Positions 5,286 through 6,493 of a DNA stretch of 6,493 nucleotides are shown here, in pieces. The translations under genes were made by a program, and so were the position numbers. Origin of the DNA: Bacilli bacterium (GTDB lineage: Bacteria; Bacillota_I; Bacilli_A; RFN20; CAG-826); NCBI GenBank assembly GCA_016298185.1, contig JAEDDA010000038.1:1-6493 (forward strand), in the 5' to 3' direction. Below the pieces are notes generated by a model. It had not been told where the DNA came from. It worked only from the letters and a program-made list of their open reading frames with translations, and did not search any database. Numbering within the stretch: position 1 is the stretch's first letter; each line of letters starts with the position of its first letter.

Positions 5286-6023
5286 ATGAAAACTCTACCA
5301 ATCCTATTTTCTTACGAAGATGTTAAAGAGATGTACCCAAATAAGGAAGGGTTTCACTCGTTTTTAAAACGTTCTTTAAAAAATGGTTTAATCAAAAAAA
5401 TCAAAAGAGGTTTATATGCCTTGGTAGATCGATCAACAGGTTGTATTTATGCAACTAAATTTCAAATCGCTAGTCGTTTGTTTCCGGATTCATATTTTTC
5501 TTATCATGAAGCAATAGAATACTATGGAATGGCAAGCCAATCATTCGTATCTGCCTTTACATATATATCTAAAAATAGGGTTCGTGAGTTAGAATTTGAA
5601 GAAATAATTTATTGCTCAAAAAAGAGCAATTGCGATTTAGAAATAATCGATCGTATGAATGAAGAAGGTGTGCGTGTAGTGTCTTTTGAGCGAGCAATAA
5701 TTGATTCAATAGATTCTCCATCTCTTGCTGGTGGTCTTGAAGAAGTTGAAAATGCATTAGAATTTGGGCGGAAACTTGATATTGAAAAAGTGATTAAATT
5801 GCTCGAACACTACAACAAAACATGTTTATATCAAAAGGTCGGATATCTATTTGAAAAGTATTATGCGGACAAAATTCCTAATGATTTTTATAAAATTTGC
5901 TTATCCAAAATAGGAAATAAAGTAATCTATCTAGATCATAATTCCTCAAGAGCAAAACTAAATTCAAAGTGGAAATTAATGGTGAAAGAGAATATGGGGG
6001 TCTTGCCAGATGAAATATACTAA
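5286..6023 (+). CDS. abiEi: AbiEi-family antitoxin (type IV toxin-antitoxin)
   Basis: A 245-aa antitoxin/repressor. The N-terminal winged helix-turn-helix (residues ~5-47) ends in the family signature G34-L-I-K-K-I-K-R41-G42-L-Y44-A-L. It is followed by the conserved K58-F-Q-I-A-S-R-L-F-P-D-S-Y-F-S-Y-H74-E-A-I-E-Y-Y-G81 block and a helical C-terminal half that in this family counters the toxin without forming a stable complex. AbiEi proteins also repress their own promoter through the winged helix. The frame is open back to GTG 5226, but that codon lies upstream of the -35 and adds 20 residues that do not fit the family. ATG 5286, 6 nt after an extended -10, is preferred. Its last 14 nt overlap abiEii. 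It uses rare-type codons such as ATA more freely than the phosphoesterase operon, which suggests separate ancestry. Confidence 0.88.
   Translation: MKTLPILFSYEDVKEMYPNKEGFHSFLKRSLKNGLIKKIKRGLYALVDRSTGCIYATKFQIASRLFPDSYFSYHEAIEYYGMASQSFVSAFTYISKNRVRELEFEEIIYCSKKSNCDLEIIDRMNEEGVRVVSFERAIIDSIDSPSLAGGLEEVENALEFGRKLDIEKVIKLLEHYNKTCLYQKVGYLFEKYYADKIPNDFYKICLSKIGNKVIYLDHNSSRAKLNSKWKLMVKENMGVLPDEIY
5996..6000 (+). promoter_or_regulatory. Ribosome binding site of abiEii inside abiEi
   Basis: GGGGG lies 9 nt before ATG 6010, within the last codons of abiEi. It supports translation of the toxin by coupling to the antitoxin, in contrast to the leaderless first gene. Confidence 0.6.
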
Positions 6024-6493
6024 AGCATTTATCATTAAACTTGGTGAAGAAACCAACTTTATTAACAATAACTTAGAAAAGGTAATTAGACTTCTTGATG
6101 TTTTGGATTTTATTTTTAATAAAAGCTCTTTTTCTGATGATGTCGTCTTAAAAGGGGGCACGGCAATTAACTTATTACATACAAATTTAAAAAGACTATC
6201 GGTTGATATTGACCTTGATTACCATGGAACGTTAGATAGAGAAAAAACATTTTTAGACAAAGAAAAGATAGAGGAAGAACTAGATTCGTATATGAATAAT
6301 GAGGGATATAATTTATCTCCCAAATCTAGAGGAAGCGTTGCTTTGTTTTCCAAAATGTATCAATACATAAATGCATCTGGAAATATTGATTATATAAAAA
6401 TAGAAATAAATTTCATGAATCGTATTTCCATTTATCCAGTTGCAATAGAAACCGTAAATCAACTTGGTAAATCAATAAAGATTAAAACATTAT
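6010..6493 (+). CDS. abiEii: AbiEii/AbiGii-family nucleotidyltransferase toxin, partial (3' end outside window)
   Basis: The N-terminal 161 residues of the toxin of the type IV AbiE system, a DUF1814 enzyme with a polymerase-beta-like nucleotidyltransferase fold. Related enzymes modify tRNA or otherwise stop growth, often as an abortive response to phage. Visible motifs: L-K-G49-G50-T51-A-I-N (nucleotide-binding turn), R62-L-S-V-D66-I-D68-L-D (metal-binding DxD), and I-K130-I-E132-I-N, which fits the third conserved acidic/basic position. Nothing is broken in the visible part. The frame continues to the last base; family members usually run to about 250-300 aa, so roughly half is missing. The start ATG overlaps the abiEi stop by 14 nt and has GGGGG 9 nt upstream. 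Seven of its 18 isoleucines are ATA, against 1 of 33 in the membrane-protein gene. Confidence 0.9.
   Translation, partial: MKYTKAFIIKLGEETNFINNNLEKVIRLLDVLDFIFNKSSFSDDVVLKGGTAINLLHTNLKRLSVDIDLDYHGTLDREKTFLDKEKIEEELDSYMNNEGYNLSPKSRGSVALFSKMYQYINASGNIDYIKIEINFMNRISIYPVAIETVNQLGKSIKIKTL

Noticed and set aside
5976..6161. Minus-strand frame across the abiEi/abiEii junction
   Set aside because: Opposite two well-supported overlapping genes and without a start signal.
1..6493. CRISPR array, tRNA/rRNA genes, insertion sequences or attachment sites
   Set aside because: No regularly spaced repeats, no cloverleaf-like or rRNA sequence, no transposase or integrase frame, and no long terminal repeats were seen on either strand.

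Overview
The window is about 6.5 kb of very AT-rich bacterial DNA with short intergenic gaps, Shine-Dalgarno sites, a lipoprotein signal and rho-independent terminators. It most resembles a low-GC Firmicute or Mollicute-related lineage, possibly an uncultured gut Bacilli/RF39/Acholeplasma-like bacterium; the taxon is an inference. Tryptophan is read from TGG. All seven stops that can be seen are TAA or TAG and none is TGA, but the long intact frames show that TGA is not read as tryptophan.

Layout: (1) 16-1359, minus strand: a 447-aa protein I do not recognise. Its C-terminal ~100 residues look like a small phage/toxin-type domain (H-x3-R-x2-E-R...YG...LVT). (2) 1516-3414, plus strand: a two-gene operon of a predicted calcineurin-like metallophosphoesterase lipoprotein and an ~8-TM membrane protein, closed by a terminator at 3429-3458. 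(3) 3486-4358, minus strand: two small DNA-binding genes of antitoxin type, a DUF2442 plus helix-turn-helix protein and a HigA-like XRE protein. Each has its own promoter with an inverted repeat inside the spacer, and a terminator lies between them. No toxin partner is visible for either. (4) 4497-5114, minus strand: uridine kinase (udk), a housekeeping pyrimidine-salvage gene with a Shine-Dalgarno site and its own terminator. (5) 5286-6493, plus strand: an AbiE-type (type IV) toxin-antitoxin pair, the AbiEi antitoxin followed by the AbiEii nucleotidyltransferase toxin. The two overlap by 14 nt, and the toxin runs off the right edge.

The most striking pattern is in the promoters. The three antitoxin-type genes (DUF2442-HTH, HigA-like, AbiEi) share one layout: a -35 of TTGxxx form, a 16-17 bp spacer, a -10, exactly 6 nt, then ATG. 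Transcription should therefore begin at or next to the start codon, giving leaderless mRNAs. The unknown gene at the left edge is similar (TATAAT, 9 nt, ATG, no Shine-Dalgarno). The metallophosphoesterase, the membrane protein, udk and the internal abiEii gene all have Shine-Dalgarno sites. This also settles the start codons of two genes whose frames extend further upstream. Overall this is a chromosomal neighbourhood in which accessory toxin-antitoxin or defence genes flank a housekeeping kinase. I see no wholly new system. The unknown 447-aa protein and the shared leaderless, spacer-operator promoter design are the items most worth following.
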